DNA of 64,000 nt from WHSW01 sp963749365 (GCA_963749365.1 CAVVME010000003.1:868001-932000); one strand, 5' to 3'. Positions 15,459 through 25,157 are shown, numbered from the stretch's first letter. Made by a program: numbers and translations. The notes: generated by a model from the sequence alone, not told the origin.

Positions 15459-16361
15459 CTAGCCGCCGGCGTTGAGGTCGCGCCGCAGCCGGTGCACGAA
15501 GGTGTCCTCGCCGCGCCCGGGGTGGCGCAGCTCCTCGCGCAGGCTCTCGATCACCTCGTCACTCCAATCGTGCGTGCGCAGGAGCAGATAGCGCAGGCTG
15601 ACGACGCGGGCGTATGCCTCGGTCTCGGTCCCGCGCCCGCAGAGGCCGGCCTCGCGCATCATCTCGGTGACCGGCTCGTACTCCTCGCGAAACCACGCCT
15701 CGGCGACCCGGTCGCGGCTGATGAACTCGCCGCGCGCCTGCATCAGGCGAAAGCCCCACGCCTCCACCCCCTCGGCGAGGCCGGCGTAGTCGAACCCGTT
15801 GGCGAGCTCGATCCGGCTTCGCATCGCCGCCGGCAACGGGACGCGCTCGAAGAACAGCCGCTGATGCGACTTCAGCGGCAGGTCTCGGGGCGAGATCTCG
15901 GCCCCCGCGCCGACCTCGGTGACGACCTCGGTCACCAGCGCGTCGATCTCCTGCAGCCCGATCTGGCGCGCGACCGAGACCCGGTGGTGGCCGTCGACGA
16001 CGAAGTGCATCGGCCCGAGCCGGTAGACCTCGATCGGCGGCATCGCGTCGCCGCGTCGCATCGCGGTCGCGATCGCCTGCCAACGCCGGCGCACCCGGCT
16101 CGAGGTGGGGCGGAAGCTGCGGTCGAACTCGCGCCGCGAGCGGTCCACGGTGCCGACGATCGAGTCGAGCTCGATCGTCTGCAGACCGAGTCGCCGCTCG
16201 CCGCGGCGCCCGAGCGCCTCGACGACCTCGTCGAAGGGGAGGATCAGGTCGACGTCGTCGGGCTCGCGGCGCAACCGCGCCGCCAGCCGCGAGAGCTGCT
16301 GGCCGCGACGGGCACGGCTGAAGTCGGTCTCCGCGTCCTGGGTCGAGAAGCCGGTGTCCAT
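15459..16361 (-). CDS. ParB/sulfiredoxin-like domain protein
   Basis: A 300-residue cytoplasmic protein. The central part (residues ~90-170) resembles the ParB N-terminal/sulfiredoxin fold: a short strand lead-in, then MPPIEVYRLGPMHFVVDGHHRVSVARQIG, with the VDGHHRVSVA box equivalent to the CTP/nucleotide-binding GxxRxxA loop of ParB-like proteins. No helix-turn-helix DNA-binding domain of true ParB is obvious. The ATG at 16361 is preceded by a G-rich Shine-Dalgarno (GGGGGGAG) and by TATCTT. It is convergent with the sugar transporter operon. Function unknown; roles in DNA or nucleotide binding are only suggested by the fold. Confidence 0.7.
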   Translation of the reverse strand: MDTGFSTQDAETDFSRARRGQQLSRLAARLRREPDDVDLILPFDEVVEALGRRGERRLGLQTIELDSIVGTVDRSRREFDRSFRPTSSRVRRRWQAIATAMRRGDAMPPIEVYRLGPMHFVVDGHHRVSVARQIGLQEIDALVTEVVTEVGAGAEISPRDLPLKSHQRLFFERVPLPAAMRSRIELANGFDYAGLAEGVEAWGFRLMQARGEFISRDRVAEAWFREEYEPVTEMMREAGLCGRGTETEAYARVVSLRYLLLRTHDWSDEVIESLREELRHPGRGEDTFVHRLRRDLNAGG

Positions 16362-16431
16362 CTCCCCCCAAGATACGCCGTCGGTGCGCGCTCCCCGTGA
16401 ACCGTCCGGCACCCGCGGCGGAGCGGGCGCG

Positions 16432-16830
16432 TCAGGTGTTCTGGGTGTAGGTGCTCTTCACCTTCTTGGCGCCCTTCTTGCATTTCACCTTCGCGTTGTA
16501 CTGAGCCGGCGTCGACTCGCGTGACCCCTCCTCGCACTTGAAGCCCTCGACGCGCGAGTGACAGCGCCCGTCGGCGCCGCCGTTGTCCTTGCGGCACTGG
16601 TGATAGGCCTTGATCACCTTGGCGCCCTTCTTGCAGCTCGTGTTCTTAACCTTGAGCGAGGTCACGTAGGAGGCACCGAGGTCGGTCTGCTGGCCGGAGA
16701 TGTCACACGCGGCGCGCTTGCCGGCAGCGTCATCCCGCTCGCTGGGCCCGGCGAGCGCCGGTGTGAGCGCCAACGTCCCCGCCGCGCACAGCGCCGCGAG
16801 CGCGACCGCGAGCCCGATTCCTGCCTTCAT
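16432..16830 (-). CDS. Small secreted Cys/Lys-rich protein
   Basis: A 132-residue exported protein of unknown function. A clear signal peptide (GLAVALAALCAAGTLALTPALA) is followed by a mature chain with six cysteines and several basic CKKGAKVIK / CKKGAKKVKS motifs, so it is probably a disulphide-stabilised cationic protein. The last Cys motif repeats an earlier one (SCKKGAKVIKAYHQC versus KCKKGAKKVKSTYT), suggesting internal duplication. It shares the leader GGAGG-T-CCGAATGAAG with the secreted protein at 6348-6872. No catalytic motif is seen. Confidence 0.65.
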   Translation of the reverse strand: MKAGIGLAVALAALCAAGTLALTPALAGPSERDDAAGKRAACDISGQQTDLGASYVTSLKVKNTSCKKGAKVIKAYHQCRKDNGGADGRCHSRVEGFKCEEGSRESTPAQYNAKVKCKKGAKKVKSTYTQNT

Positions 16831-16902
16831 TCGGACCTCCCGTCTCGATCCCCTCGGTTTTGAGGGCGGGATTCTATCCCCGGCCCGGCGGCCCGCCGGC
16901 GC

Positions 16903-19794
16903 TCATCGCGCCGGCAGATAGGCGTCGCCGGCGCGGCGCCAGACGCCGGGACCCGGCGGGGTCCCCTCGGCGCGCAGCGCCGCCGTGCTCGGCCGATACC
17001 AGGTCGTGACCGGGATCTCGTCGACGACTCGGACCAGGTCCGGTCGCTCCTGCGGCGGCAGCACGGCGAGCGCTGCGGCGAGCAGCTCGGCATCGATCTC
17101 CGCACCCGCGAGCAGGGTCACTGCGGCGATCGCGAGCGAGATTCCGGGCCGCTCGGTGGCGATCCCGTAGACGACCGCGAGGTCGACCGCGTCGAGGTCG
17201 CCGAGCGCATCGATGATCGGAAACCCGGCGACGTGTCCCGCGTCGGTCCGGATCAGCGCCGTGACCCCGTCGACGAGCCAGAGATCCCCGTCGACGTCGG
17301 CGCGGAAGAGGTCGCCGCTTGCGAGCCAGGCGTCGTCGGGCTCGAACAGACCTCGCAGGGGGCTGTCGCTGGTCGCGACCACGCCCCGCAGACGGGTGAG
17401 CAGCATCCCGACCTCGCCCACCTCGCAGGGGATCGCGAAGCCGTCCTCGCGCTCGCGCAGCCGCCCGGCCGCGATGTCGTAGGCCGCCAGCCGGACCTCG
17501 GCGCTGCCCGGAAGCGGCCTGCCCTTGCAGCCGGGCTTGTCGCCGGCGAGATTGACGAGGATCGCCTCGCCCTCGGTCGAGGCGTAGAACTCGAGCACCC
17601 GGGCGGGGGCGAACCGGCCCGTGACCCGGCGCCAAAGGCCGCGTGGCATGCCGGCGCCGATGAACAGCCTGACCGGATGGTGGCGCTCGGCGGGGTGCTC
17701 GGGGGCGGTCGCGATCTCACGCAGCATCGTCCAGGTATAGGAGGCGACCGTGATCCCGTAGCGGCGCACCTCCTCCCAGAACGTCGCCGGGTCGAAGTCG
17801 CGTGCGATCGCAACCCGGGCGCCGCCTGCGATCGCGCCGCCGAGGCTCATCAGTAGGCCCGACGGGTGATAGATCGGGGTCACCGCGTACACGGTGTCGG
17901 CGTCGTCGAGCGCCGCAGCCGACGCGGTCGCGAACGCCGACAGTGCCCAGCGTCCGTTGCTGACCCGGTTCGCCCGCACGCGCTCCGCCTCACCGGTGAA
18001 GAGGATGAAGGCCAGATCGCTGGCGCGGCCGGGGTTGGCCGAGTACCAGGACGGGAGCTCGACCAGGTCGGGGTCGATCCTCTCCATGTCGATCACCTCG
18101 CTGCCGAGGTCGCGCTCCTGGCCGCCGCCGCCGAGCACCATCACCTCCCCGAGCCCCGCCTCGAGAGCTCGTCCGGCGAGCTCGGGATCGGCGACGATTC
18201 GCGTCACCTGCCCGAGCTCGGCCTCACGCTCGACCGGCCCGTCGGGACGCATCAGCACCGCGACCGCCCCGACTCGGTTGAGCGCCGCGACGACCGAGAG
18301 CCCGCTTGGGCGAGTGTCCATGAGGACACCGACGTGCTCTCCCTGGCGCACCCCGAGCGAGAGCAGGCCGCGGACGACGTTGTCGACTCGGCGCTTGGCA
18401 TCGGCGTGGGTGTAGGCGCGGTCCTCGAAGAGGAAGAAGTCGGCCTCGGGGTGGTGCCCGGCCTGTTCGTCGAGCAGGAGGCCGAGCGAGACTCGCGTAT
18501 GCGGGCGCAGGCGCCCGAGCCGGGCCAGACGCGGGAGCTGGCCGGTGACCTCCTCGGCGACCGCCTTGACCCCGCCGAGGGTGCGCGACGCCGCCCCGCC
18601 GAGCGAGCGGACGACCCCGCTGCCGACCCCGGCTGCGAGCCCGAGCCCGACCCCGAGCCGGGTCCCGACCCCGGGCTCCTCAGGCGGCGGGCCCTGCTCC
18701 CAGATCCCGCGCACCCGCTCCGGCAACTCCCCCCGCTCGGCGCGCCAGTGGACCCACTCGGCGACGGTGGGCCAGGTGACCTCGCTCGCGGTCGAGCCGA
18801 CGACGAGCCCGAAGTGCCCGGCTCGAAGCGCCAACTCGTAGACGTCGGCGCCGGGCGCCGCGCGGGTGATCGCGCGCACCGCCTGCGCGGGGGCGATCTC
18901 GTCGACCTCGCCGACCACGGTCAGGATCGGGCACTCGATGTCGGCCAGCGTCACCGTCCGCTCGTCGATCACGAAGCCGCCCTGCAGCATCCGGTTGTGG
19001 GCGATGAACTGGCGCAGGAAGTCGGCGAGAGCCGGTCCTGGCCAGGCGACCCACCCGTCCCCCATCAGGAAGCGCCGTTGGCGCTCGCGCGGCAGCAGCG
19101 CCTCGCGGTCGTGCAGCCGGCGGACGAAGTCCACCTGTTGGCGCAGCGACTTGAACGGGTCGAGGAGCTGAAACCCGGTGCGGCTGAGCCAGGCCGGGAC
19201 GGCGCTGTGAGCGAAGGCGCCGGCGAGCACCCCGGCGGCGCCCTCGGCGATCTCCTCGGGGATCCCGAGTGGCAGCGCTCCGCGAGTGTCGACCGGGCTG
19301 CCGAAGGTGACCAGGCTGTCGATCCCCTCGCCGCGCAGGTAGGCGGCCGTCTGGTAGCAGAACATCCCGCCCTGGGAATAGCCGCCGAGGTGCACCTTGA
19401 GCCCGGTTTCGCTGCGCACGCGCTCGACCGCTTCGGCGACCGCGATCACGTGGTCGGCCAGGTTGCGCTCAAGGCCCCCCTGCTCGTGCTCCGGAGAGCC
19501 GAAGTCGACAACCCATGGATCGACGCCGTGCCGGTGCAGGATCGTAACCGCGCTCGACGCGGGAGCGACGTCATAGACGTCGGCGGCGAGCATCATCGGC
19601 GGCACGAGCAGCAGCGGCGTGCCCACCGCCCGCTCGGCGTGGTAGTGCCGCAGCCGGTAGACCGGGCGCTGGCAGACGACCTCGAACGGCGACGGCTGCT
19701 CGTCGGTCTCCAGGCCGCCGAACCGGGCCACCTCGAAGGCGTTCTGGGCCGCGGCCCCGAGCCGCGCGGCCGACCTTGCGATCTGGTCGATCAC
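16903..19794 (-). CDS. PhaC-like alpha/beta hydrolase fused to an adenylate-forming (acyl-CoA synthetase) domain
   Basis: A 963-residue two-domain protein. Residues ~1-360 are an alpha/beta-hydrolase closest to PHA synthases (YRLRHYHAE, LLLVPPMML, WVVDFGSPE), but the lipase box is GGYSQGG with Ser140, not the Cys used by PHA polymerases; the acid (VVGEVDEIAP) and base (RAGHFGLVVG) are present. Residues ~410-960 are an ANL adenylation domain. Its ATP loop is degenerate (ILFTGEAERVRANR instead of the usual SGTTGxPK), while STEGEAIL and the hinge WLVDGVTALIR remain recognisable. The usual catalytic Lys near the end is replaced in VTTWYRPST. It may act on fatty acyl substrates, perhaps non-canonically. 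The GTG start overlaps the propeller gene stop by four bases. Confidence 0.8.
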   Translation of the reverse strand: MIDQIARSAARLGAAAQNAFEVARFGGLETDEQPSPFEVVCQRPVYRLRHYHAERAVGTPLLLVPPMMLAADVYDVAPASSAVTILHRHGVDPWVVDFGSPEHEQGGLERNLADHVIAVAEAVERVRSETGLKVHLGGYSQGGMFCYQTAAYLRGEGIDSLVTFGSPVDTRGALPLGIPEEIAEGAAGVLAGAFAHSAVPAWLSRTGFQLLDPFKSLRQQVDFVRRLHDREALLPRERQRRFLMGDGWVAWPGPALADFLRQFIAHNRMLQGGFVIDERTVTLADIECPILTVVGEVDEIAPAQAVRAITRAAPGADVYELALRAGHFGLVVGSTASEVTWPTVAEWVHWRAERGELPERVRGIWEQGPPPEEPGVGTRLGVGLGLAAGVGSGVVRSLGGAASRTLGGVKAVAEEVTGQLPRLARLGRLRPHTRVSLGLLLDEQAGHHPEADFFLFEDRAYTHADAKRRVDNVVRGLLSLGVRQGEHVGVLMDTRPSGLSVVAALNRVGAVAVLMRPDGPVEREAELGQVTRIVADPELAGRALEAGLGEVMVLGGGGQERDLGSEVIDMERIDPDLVELPSWYSANPGRASDLAFILFTGEAERVRANRVSNGRWALSAFATASAAALDDADTVYAVTPIYHPSGLLMSLGGAIAGGARVAIARDFDPATFWEEVRRYGITVASYTWTMLREIATAPEHPAERHHPVRLFIGAGMPRGLWRRVTGRFAPARVLEFYASTEGEAILVNLAGDKPGCKGRPLPGSAEVRLAAYDIAAGRLREREDGFAIPCEVGEVGMLLTRLRGVVATSDSPLRGLFEPDDAWLASGDLFRADVDGDLWLVDGVTALIRTDAGHVAGFPIIDALGDLDAVDLAVVYGIATERPGISLAIAAVTLLAGAEIDAELLAAALAVLPPQERPDLVRVVDEIPVTTWYRPSTAALRAEGTPPGPGVWRRAGDAYLPAR

Positions 19795-22373
19795 AGGTCG
19801 CGAACCGCGAGCGGGAATACGTCGACGATCACGTAGGCGCGCAGCCGCTCGGGCAGCGCGGTCCCGGCGGGAAGCCGGAGCCTGGCGCCGGCGATCTGCC
19901 CCCCGGCGTCGAGGACCTGCTCGGTCAGCTGCCGATAGTCGAGCGTCACCGGAGCGCCGGTGGCGGCGTCGACGAGCAGGATCGAGGCGAGATGGCGATC
20001 GGCCCGCAGCCGGGCATCAGCGTCTCGCCGGATCGCGGCGACGAGCTCGCCGTCGGCGTCCGCGCTCGGCGGCGTCAGCGCCAGATCGCCCGCCTGCACA
20101 CCGGCGGGGCGCTCGTTCGCGCCCCCGCGCCGGTAGGCCTCACCGAGGAAGGTCCCGTAGGCGGCCAGCGTGTCGGTCGCGTTGCAGACGCCGGCGATCC
20201 GGAGCTGGGCCGAGTAGTTGGGGACGTCGGCGCAGGTCACCTGGCCGTAGAGGCTCGCTCCGGGGCCGAAGCTGCCGTCGCCGGCCAGGCGGCCGCGGAA
20301 GTCGAAGCTGCGCAGCGGCACGGTGCCGAAGCTGAACTGCAGTCCGACGCCGCCGGTGTTGAGCGCCAGCGACCCGCCCCGGTACTCGCCGAAGAGCGGG
20401 AAGGCGAAGCCGCCGCCGGGGTCCGGCACGGTGGCCCCGTCTCGGCCCCGGCGGCCACCGATCACCCAGATCAGGACTCGGCCGCGCTTGCGGTCGGTTC
20501 GCTCGCGGGCGATCGTGCCCGCGATCAGGTCGTAGGAGTCGAAGCCGATCTGGTTGACGCTCGGCAACAGCGAGGGCAGGGGCAGCGCCAGGCGGCTGAG
20601 CTCGAGCGCTCCCACGCGCCGGCGCCCTACCCGGAGCGTCTCGCCGGCGTCGCCGGGCGAGCGCTCGGTGCGCAGGCGCAGGGTGTCGGCGAAGCTGCCC
20701 GATCCCTCGTCCGACGTCCACTCGCCCGCGATCTCGACCCGGTATTCCGCCTCGGGCTTGAGGATCCCGTCGGGCCGGATGAAGAGGTAGTGGCCGTCGC
20801 CCGAGAGCTGGACCTCGAACCCGAACGGCGGGCTCGAACTGACGATCGCCTCCGGCGCGACGCCGGGATCGATTCTGGCATCGACGGTTTGCCCGCCGCG
20901 GCGGATGACGAGCCGGGCCGCGAGCACGGTCGAGGCGGGCACGCTCTGCCGGGAGCCGGGCAGCGTGGTCCCGCCCGGGGTGACGCCGAACGCGCGCGCG
21001 AGGTCGGGCCTGAACTCCTGACCGGGGCTGTGATCACAACGGCGGTCGCGGCGCTCGAGGCAGTAGTCATAGGGGACGAACCAGATCCGGCCGTGCTCGC
21101 CGCCGATGTAGACCCCGCGGCGCCCGAGCGCCGGCGAGCCGTTGAGGTCGTTACGGTCGGCGAGCCGGCTGTCGCCGGGCGTGGTGTCGAACGACCAGCG
21201 CCGGCGACCGGTCTCGGCGTCGAGCGCGTAGAGCTTGCCGTTCGAGGAGCCGACGTAGACGATCCGCCCGCTGCCGCGCGGCGCGCGCCCGAGCACCGGC
21301 GACGAGCGCACCGGCTCGCCGGTGTCATAGCGCCAGAGCCTGGTGCCGTCGGCGCCGACCGCGTATACCGAGCCGTCCGCCGAGCCGATGTAGACCGCCT
21401 CGGTCTCGCCGTCGGGCCCGGCGGCGAGCGCCGGCGAGCTGTAGATGTGGTCGGCGGTCGGAAAGCTCCACCGCACCGCGCCACTATCGGGGTCGAGTGC
21501 GTAGAGGCTGCGATCGAATGAGCCCGTGTAGACGGTGCCGTCGGACCCGAGCGCCGGCGAGGCGGTGAGGTAGCCGGGGGTGAAGGTCTCCCAGCGCAGC
21601 GTGCCGGCCGGATCGAGGGAGAAGGCGAAGAAGTCGACCGAGCCCCAGTAGCTGTTGCCGGCCGCGTCGAAGGCCGGCGTCGTCCAGACCGAGTTCTGGC
21701 GCTGCACGACCCAGCGCTGCTCGCCGCCGGGGGTGAGCGAGAAGGCGCCGCCGCCGGTGTTGCCGACGTAGAGGTTTCCGTCGGGGCCGTAAGCGGGGTT
21801 TCCCTCCCACCAGTTGACGAGCTGGCCCGTTGCCGGCGCGAGGCCGGTACGGAACTTCCACCGGCTCCGCTCGCCACGCGTCAGCCGCCGATTGGAGCTG
21901 CGGAGCTGATACAGGGTCTCGTCGCCAGAGCCGAAGGTGATCGGAAAGCCGCCGCCGGTGCCGCGCACGCCGAGCGTCGCGGCGGCGTCGATGATTCCGC
22001 CGGTGCGAAAGCGCCAGCGCCGCTCGCCGTCGCGATCGAGCGCGTAGAAGCTCGTGTCGGCCGAGCCGACGTAGACGGCCTCATCCGGTCCGAGCACCGG
22101 GGTCGAGAAGACCCCGCGCCCGCTGCGGTAGGCCCAGGGACGGTCACCGCGGTAGCGGCCGCGGATCGGGCTCGAGGCGGTGTTGCGCGAGTCGCGGCGC
22201 ATCTGTGGCCACGGTGAGTCCGCGAGCACCGGGACGTCATAGGAGTAGCGCGGCGGATTGGCCTCCGCCGAGGCCGCGCCGGTCAGCGCCAGCGCCGCGA
22301 CGCCCGCCGCGAGCGCGAGTCCCCCAGGTCCGGCGCGGTGACCTCCGAGCTCGACTCTGTGACCGTGACCCAC
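19791..22373 (-). CDS. Secreted PQQ-binding-like beta-propeller protein
   Basis: An 860-residue exported protein. A signal peptide (GLALAAGVAALALTGAASA) is followed by WPQMRRDSRNTASSPI and at least seven propeller blades of the PQQ/WD type, each with a core like VYVGSADTSFYALDRDG and W-[RK]-F (GSADGSVYAVGADGTRLWRYDTG, GSSNGKLYALDAETGRRRWSFDT). No dehydrogenase domain accompanies the propeller, so it resembles BamB-like scaffold or binding proteins more than an enzyme. The C-terminal ~350 residues have a separate beta-rich region of unknown function. The GTG at 22373 follows GAGGAGG. It is coupled by a GTGA overlap to the downstream hydrolase/ligase fusion. Confidence 0.78.
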   Translation of the reverse strand: MGHGHRVELGGHRAGPGGLALAAGVAALALTGAASAEANPPRYSYDVPVLADSPWPQMRRDSRNTASSPIRGRYRGDRPWAYRSGRGVFSTPVLGPDEAVYVGSADTSFYALDRDGERRWRFRTGGIIDAAATLGVRGTGGGFPITFGSGDETLYQLRSSNRRLTRGERSRWKFRTGLAPATGQLVNWWEGNPAYGPDGNLYVGNTGGGAFSLTPGGEQRWVVQRQNSVWTTPAFDAAGNSYWGSVDFFAFSLDPAGTLRWETFTPGYLTASPALGSDGTVYTGSFDRSLYALDPDSGAVRWSFPTADHIYSSPALAAGPDGETEAVYIGSADGSVYAVGADGTRLWRYDTGEPVRSSPVLGRAPRGSGRIVYVGSSNGKLYALDAETGRRRWSFDTTPGDSRLADRNDLNGSPALGRRGVYIGGEHGRIWFVPYDYCLERRDRRCDHSPGQEFRPDLARAFGVTPGGTTLPGSRQSVPASTVLAARLVIRRGGQTVDARIDPGVAPEAIVSSSPPFGFEVQLSGDGHYLFIRPDGILKPEAEYRVEIAGEWTSDEGSGSFADTLRLRTERSPGDAGETLRVGRRRVGALELSRLALPLPSLLPSVNQIGFDSYDLIAGTIARERTDRKRGRVLIWVIGGRRGRDGATVPDPGGGFAFPLFGEYRGGSLALNTGGVGLQFSFGTVPLRSFDFRGRLAGDGSFGPGASLYGQVTCADVPNYSAQLRIAGVCNATDTLAAYGTFLGEAYRRGGANERPAGVQAGDLALTPPSADADGELVAAIRRDADARLRADRHLASILLVDAATGAPVTLDYRQLTEQVLDAGGQIAGARLRLPAGTALPERLRAYVIVDVFPLAVRDL

Positions 22374-22421
22374 GCGCTCCTCCTCTCCCCGGTGCAGCGT
22401 ATTCGCCGATCGGCGAAGTCG

Positions 22422-22427
22422 TATGCT
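22422..22427 (+). promoter_or_regulatory. -10 box of the PPDK gene
   Basis: TATGCT ends 6 nt before the GTG at 22434, implying a leaderless transcript; no ribosome-binding site precedes that codon. Confidence 0.5.
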
Positions 22428-22433
22428 CGCGCC

Positions 22434-25157
22434 GTGAACTGGGTCCATCAGTTCTCCGAGGGATCGCGCGAGATGCGCGACCTGCTCGGGGGCAAGGGCG
22501 CCAACCTCGCCGAGATGACCCGAGTGCTCGGTGCGGAGCGGGTTCCGGGCGGGTTCACGATCACGACCGAGGCCTGCGTCGCCTACCGCGGCGCCGGGCA
22601 CAGCTTCCCCCCCGGGCTCGACGAGCAGCTCGACCAGGCGCTCGCCGAGCTCGAGCGCTCGGCCGGCAAGCGCCTCGGCGACCCCGCCGACCCGTTGCTG
22701 GTCTCGGTGCGCTCGGGCGCGCGGGTCTCGATGCCGGGGATGCTCGACACGATCCTCAACCTCGGCCTCACCGACGACTCTGTGGGCGGGCTCGCCGAGC
22801 GGACCGGGGACGAGCGCTTCGCCTGGGACTCCTACCGGCGGCTGGTGGGGATGTTCGGAAACGTGGTCCGCGAGATCCCCTCGGCGCGCTTCGAGGCGGC
22901 GCTCCAGCAGGCCAAGGACGATTGCGGGGTCGAGCTCGACTCCGAGCTCGACGCCGGGGCGCTCGCGACTCTGACCGCCACCTACAAGCGGGTCTACCGC
23001 GAGCAGGCCGGCGAGGACTTCCCCGCCGATCCGCGGATTGCGCTGCGCGACGCAGTCGCCGCGGTGTTCGAATCCTGGGACGGTGAGCGTGCGGTCACCT
23101 ACCGGCGTCTGAACGGGATCCCCGACGACTGGGGGACGGCGGTCAACGTGCAGCGAATGGTGTTCGGCAACCGCGGCCCGAGCTCGGGCTCGGGAGTCGC
23201 CTTCAGCCGCGACGAGCGAACCGGGGCGCCGCAGCCGTCGGGTGACTACCTCGTCAACGCGCAGGGTGAAGACGTGGTCGCCGGGACCCGGACTCCCGAG
23301 GACCTGGAGTCGCTCGGAACCCGCCTGCCCGACGCCCACGCCGAGCTGCTGCGAACGCTGTCGCGGCTCGAGGCCCACTACGAGGACATGCAGGACGTCG
23401 AGTTCACGATCGAGGAGGGGGAGCTCTACCTGCTGCAGACCCGGAACGCCGAGCGCCCGGCCCAGGCTGCGGTGCGCTTCGCGCGCGACGCGGTCGCCGA
23501 GGGGCTGCTGACGCGCGAGCAGGCGCTGCGGACGATCGACGCCGAGGCGCTTGACGCGCTCCTGCATCCGGTCTTCGACCCCGACTGCGAGTACGCGGTG
23601 CTCACCCGCGGCGTCGCAGCCTCGCCCGGCGCCGCGCGGGGAGCGATCGCGCTCAGCGCCGCCGAGGCCGTGCGCCGCAGCACCGAGGGCGAGGACGTGA
23701 TCCTCGTCCGTCCGTTCACCGAGGCGGACGACGTCGCCGGCTTTCACGCCGCGCGCGGCATCCTCACCTCGCAGGGCGGCAAGGCCTCGCATGCGGCGCT
23801 GGTCGCGCGCGGGATGGGACGGCCGTGCGTCGCCGGGGCGAGCGAGGTGAAGGTCGACGAGGCCGCAGAGACGGTCCGGATCGGCGATCTCGAGCTGCGA
23901 GCCGGCGAGATGATCGCGATCGAGGGTTCAACCGGAGCGGTGACGACCGACGAGGTGCCGCTGGTCGAGCCCGAGATCTCCGACGACTTCCGCGAGGTCC
24001 TGGCCTGGTCGGACGAGCTGCGGCGCCTCGGCGTGCGGGCAAACGCCGACAGCGCCGAGGACGCGGCCCGGGCGCGGTCGTTCGGGGCGGAGGGGATCGG
24101 CCTCTGCCGGACCGAGCACATGTTCTTCGGCGCCGACCGGACCGATCTGGTGCGAGGGATGTTCGTCGCCGCCGAGCGTTGGCGGCGGGCCGAGCTGCGC
24201 CAGACGCAGGATGGCGAGGAGGTCGAGGAGGACGGCGAGCTCGGGGCAGCCCGCGGCGAGTTCGACGCCGCGCTCGAGCGCCTCGAGCCGCTGCAGCGAG
24301 CCGACTTCGCGGCGATCCTGCACGAGATGCGCGGCCTGCCGGTGACCGTGCGCCTGCTCGACCCGCCGCTGCACGAGTTCCTCGCCCTCGAGCACTTCGA
24401 GGCCGAGGTGGCAGCTCTCGCCGCCGACTCCGCCGAGCGCCCGAGCGCGACCAGCGCGCTCGAGATCGTCCGCGATCTCCAGGAGGCAAACCCGATGCTC
24501 GGCACCAGAGGCATCCGGCTCGGCTTCCTCTACCCGCAGGTCTATGAGATGCAGGTGCGGGCCGTGATCGCGGCGGCCGCCGAGGCGACCGGGGCCGGCG
24601 ACCTGCCCGAGATCGAGATCATGCTGCCGCTGGTCGCCTACGAGACCGAGCTGGTCCAGCTTCGGGAGCGCATGGTCGGGGTCGCAGAGCAGGCCCGGCG
24701 CGCTGCCGGGAGCGAGGTCCCGTTCAGGATCGGGACGATGATCGAGCTTCCCCGCGCCTGCCTGGTCGCCGACCGGATAGCCGCGCACGCGGACTTCTTC
24801 TCCTTCGGTACCAACGACCTCACGCAGACCGCGATCGGGCTCTCGCGCGACGACGTCGAGGGCAGCTTCATGCCCAGCTACCTGGAACGGCGGATTCTCG
24901 ACCGCAGCCCGTTCGAGACGATCGACGTGCCGGGCGTCGGCGAGCTGGTCCGGATCGGCACCGAACGCGGCCGGCGGACCGACCCCGGGCTCAGCTGCGG
25001 GGTCTGCGGCGAGCACGGCGGCGATCCGCAGAGCATCCGCTTCTTCGACTCGCTCGGGCTCGACTACGTCAGCTGCTCGCCCTACCGGGTGCCGATCGGC
25101 AGGATCGCCGCCGCGCAGGCCGCGATCGGCACGAGCAACTCTGAGCGCCGCCGCTAA
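22434..25157 (+). CDS. ppdK: Pyruvate, phosphate dikinase
   Basis: A 907-residue enzyme that interconverts pyruvate, ATP and Pi with PEP, AMP and PPi. The N-terminal ATP-grasp domain has GGKGANLAEMTR and VSVRSGARVSMPGMLDT; the phospho-His domain has GGKASHAALVARGMG, with the catalytic His ~453; and the C-terminal TIM-barrel PEP/pyruvate domain has GIGLCRTEHMFF and the catalytic Cys ~858 in CGVCGEHGGDP. The residue two before the His, the usual regulatory Thr, is Ala here, and no regulatory kinase (PDRP) gene lies nearby, so light- or ADP-type regulation is unlikely. The GTG at 22434 has a TATGCT box 6 bp upstream and gives the family N-terminus. Confidence 0.93.
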   Translation: MNWVHQFSEGSREMRDLLGGKGANLAEMTRVLGAERVPGGFTITTEACVAYRGAGHSFPPGLDEQLDQALAELERSAGKRLGDPADPLLVSVRSGARVSMPGMLDTILNLGLTDDSVGGLAERTGDERFAWDSYRRLVGMFGNVVREIPSARFEAALQQAKDDCGVELDSELDAGALATLTATYKRVYREQAGEDFPADPRIALRDAVAAVFESWDGERAVTYRRLNGIPDDWGTAVNVQRMVFGNRGPSSGSGVAFSRDERTGAPQPSGDYLVNAQGEDVVAGTRTPEDLESLGTRLPDAHAELLRTLSRLEAHYEDMQDVEFTIEEGELYLLQTRNAERPAQAAVRFARDAVAEGLLTREQALRTIDAEALDALLHPVFDPDCEYAVLTRGVAASPGAARGAIALSAAEAVRRSTEGEDVILVRPFTEADDVAGFHAARGILTSQGGKASHAALVARGMGRPCVAGASEVKVDEAAETVRIGDLELRAGEMIAIEGSTGAVTTDEVPLVEPEISDDFREVLAWSDELRRLGVRANADSAEDAARARSFGAEGIGLCRTEHMFFGADRTDLVRGMFVAAERWRRAELRQTQDGEEVEEDGELGAARGEFDAALERLEPLQRADFAAILHEMRGLPVTVRLLDPPLHEFLALEHFEAEVAALAADSAERPSATSALEIVRDLQEANPMLGTRGIRLGFLYPQVYEMQVRAVIAAAAEATGAGDLPEIEIMLPLVAYETELVQLRERMVGVAEQARRAAGSEVPFRIGTMIELPRACLVADRIAAHADFFSFGTNDLTQTAIGLSRDDVEGSFMPSYLERRILDRSPFETIDVPGVGELVRIGTERGRRTDPGLSCGVCGEHGGDPQSIRFFDSLGLDYVSCSPYRVPIGRIAAAQAAIGTSNSERRR

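Noticed and set aside
22373..23792. Upstream extension of the propeller gene to 23792
   Set aside because: It would run antisense through PPDK; the GTG at 22373 has a GAGGAGG site and opens a signal peptide.
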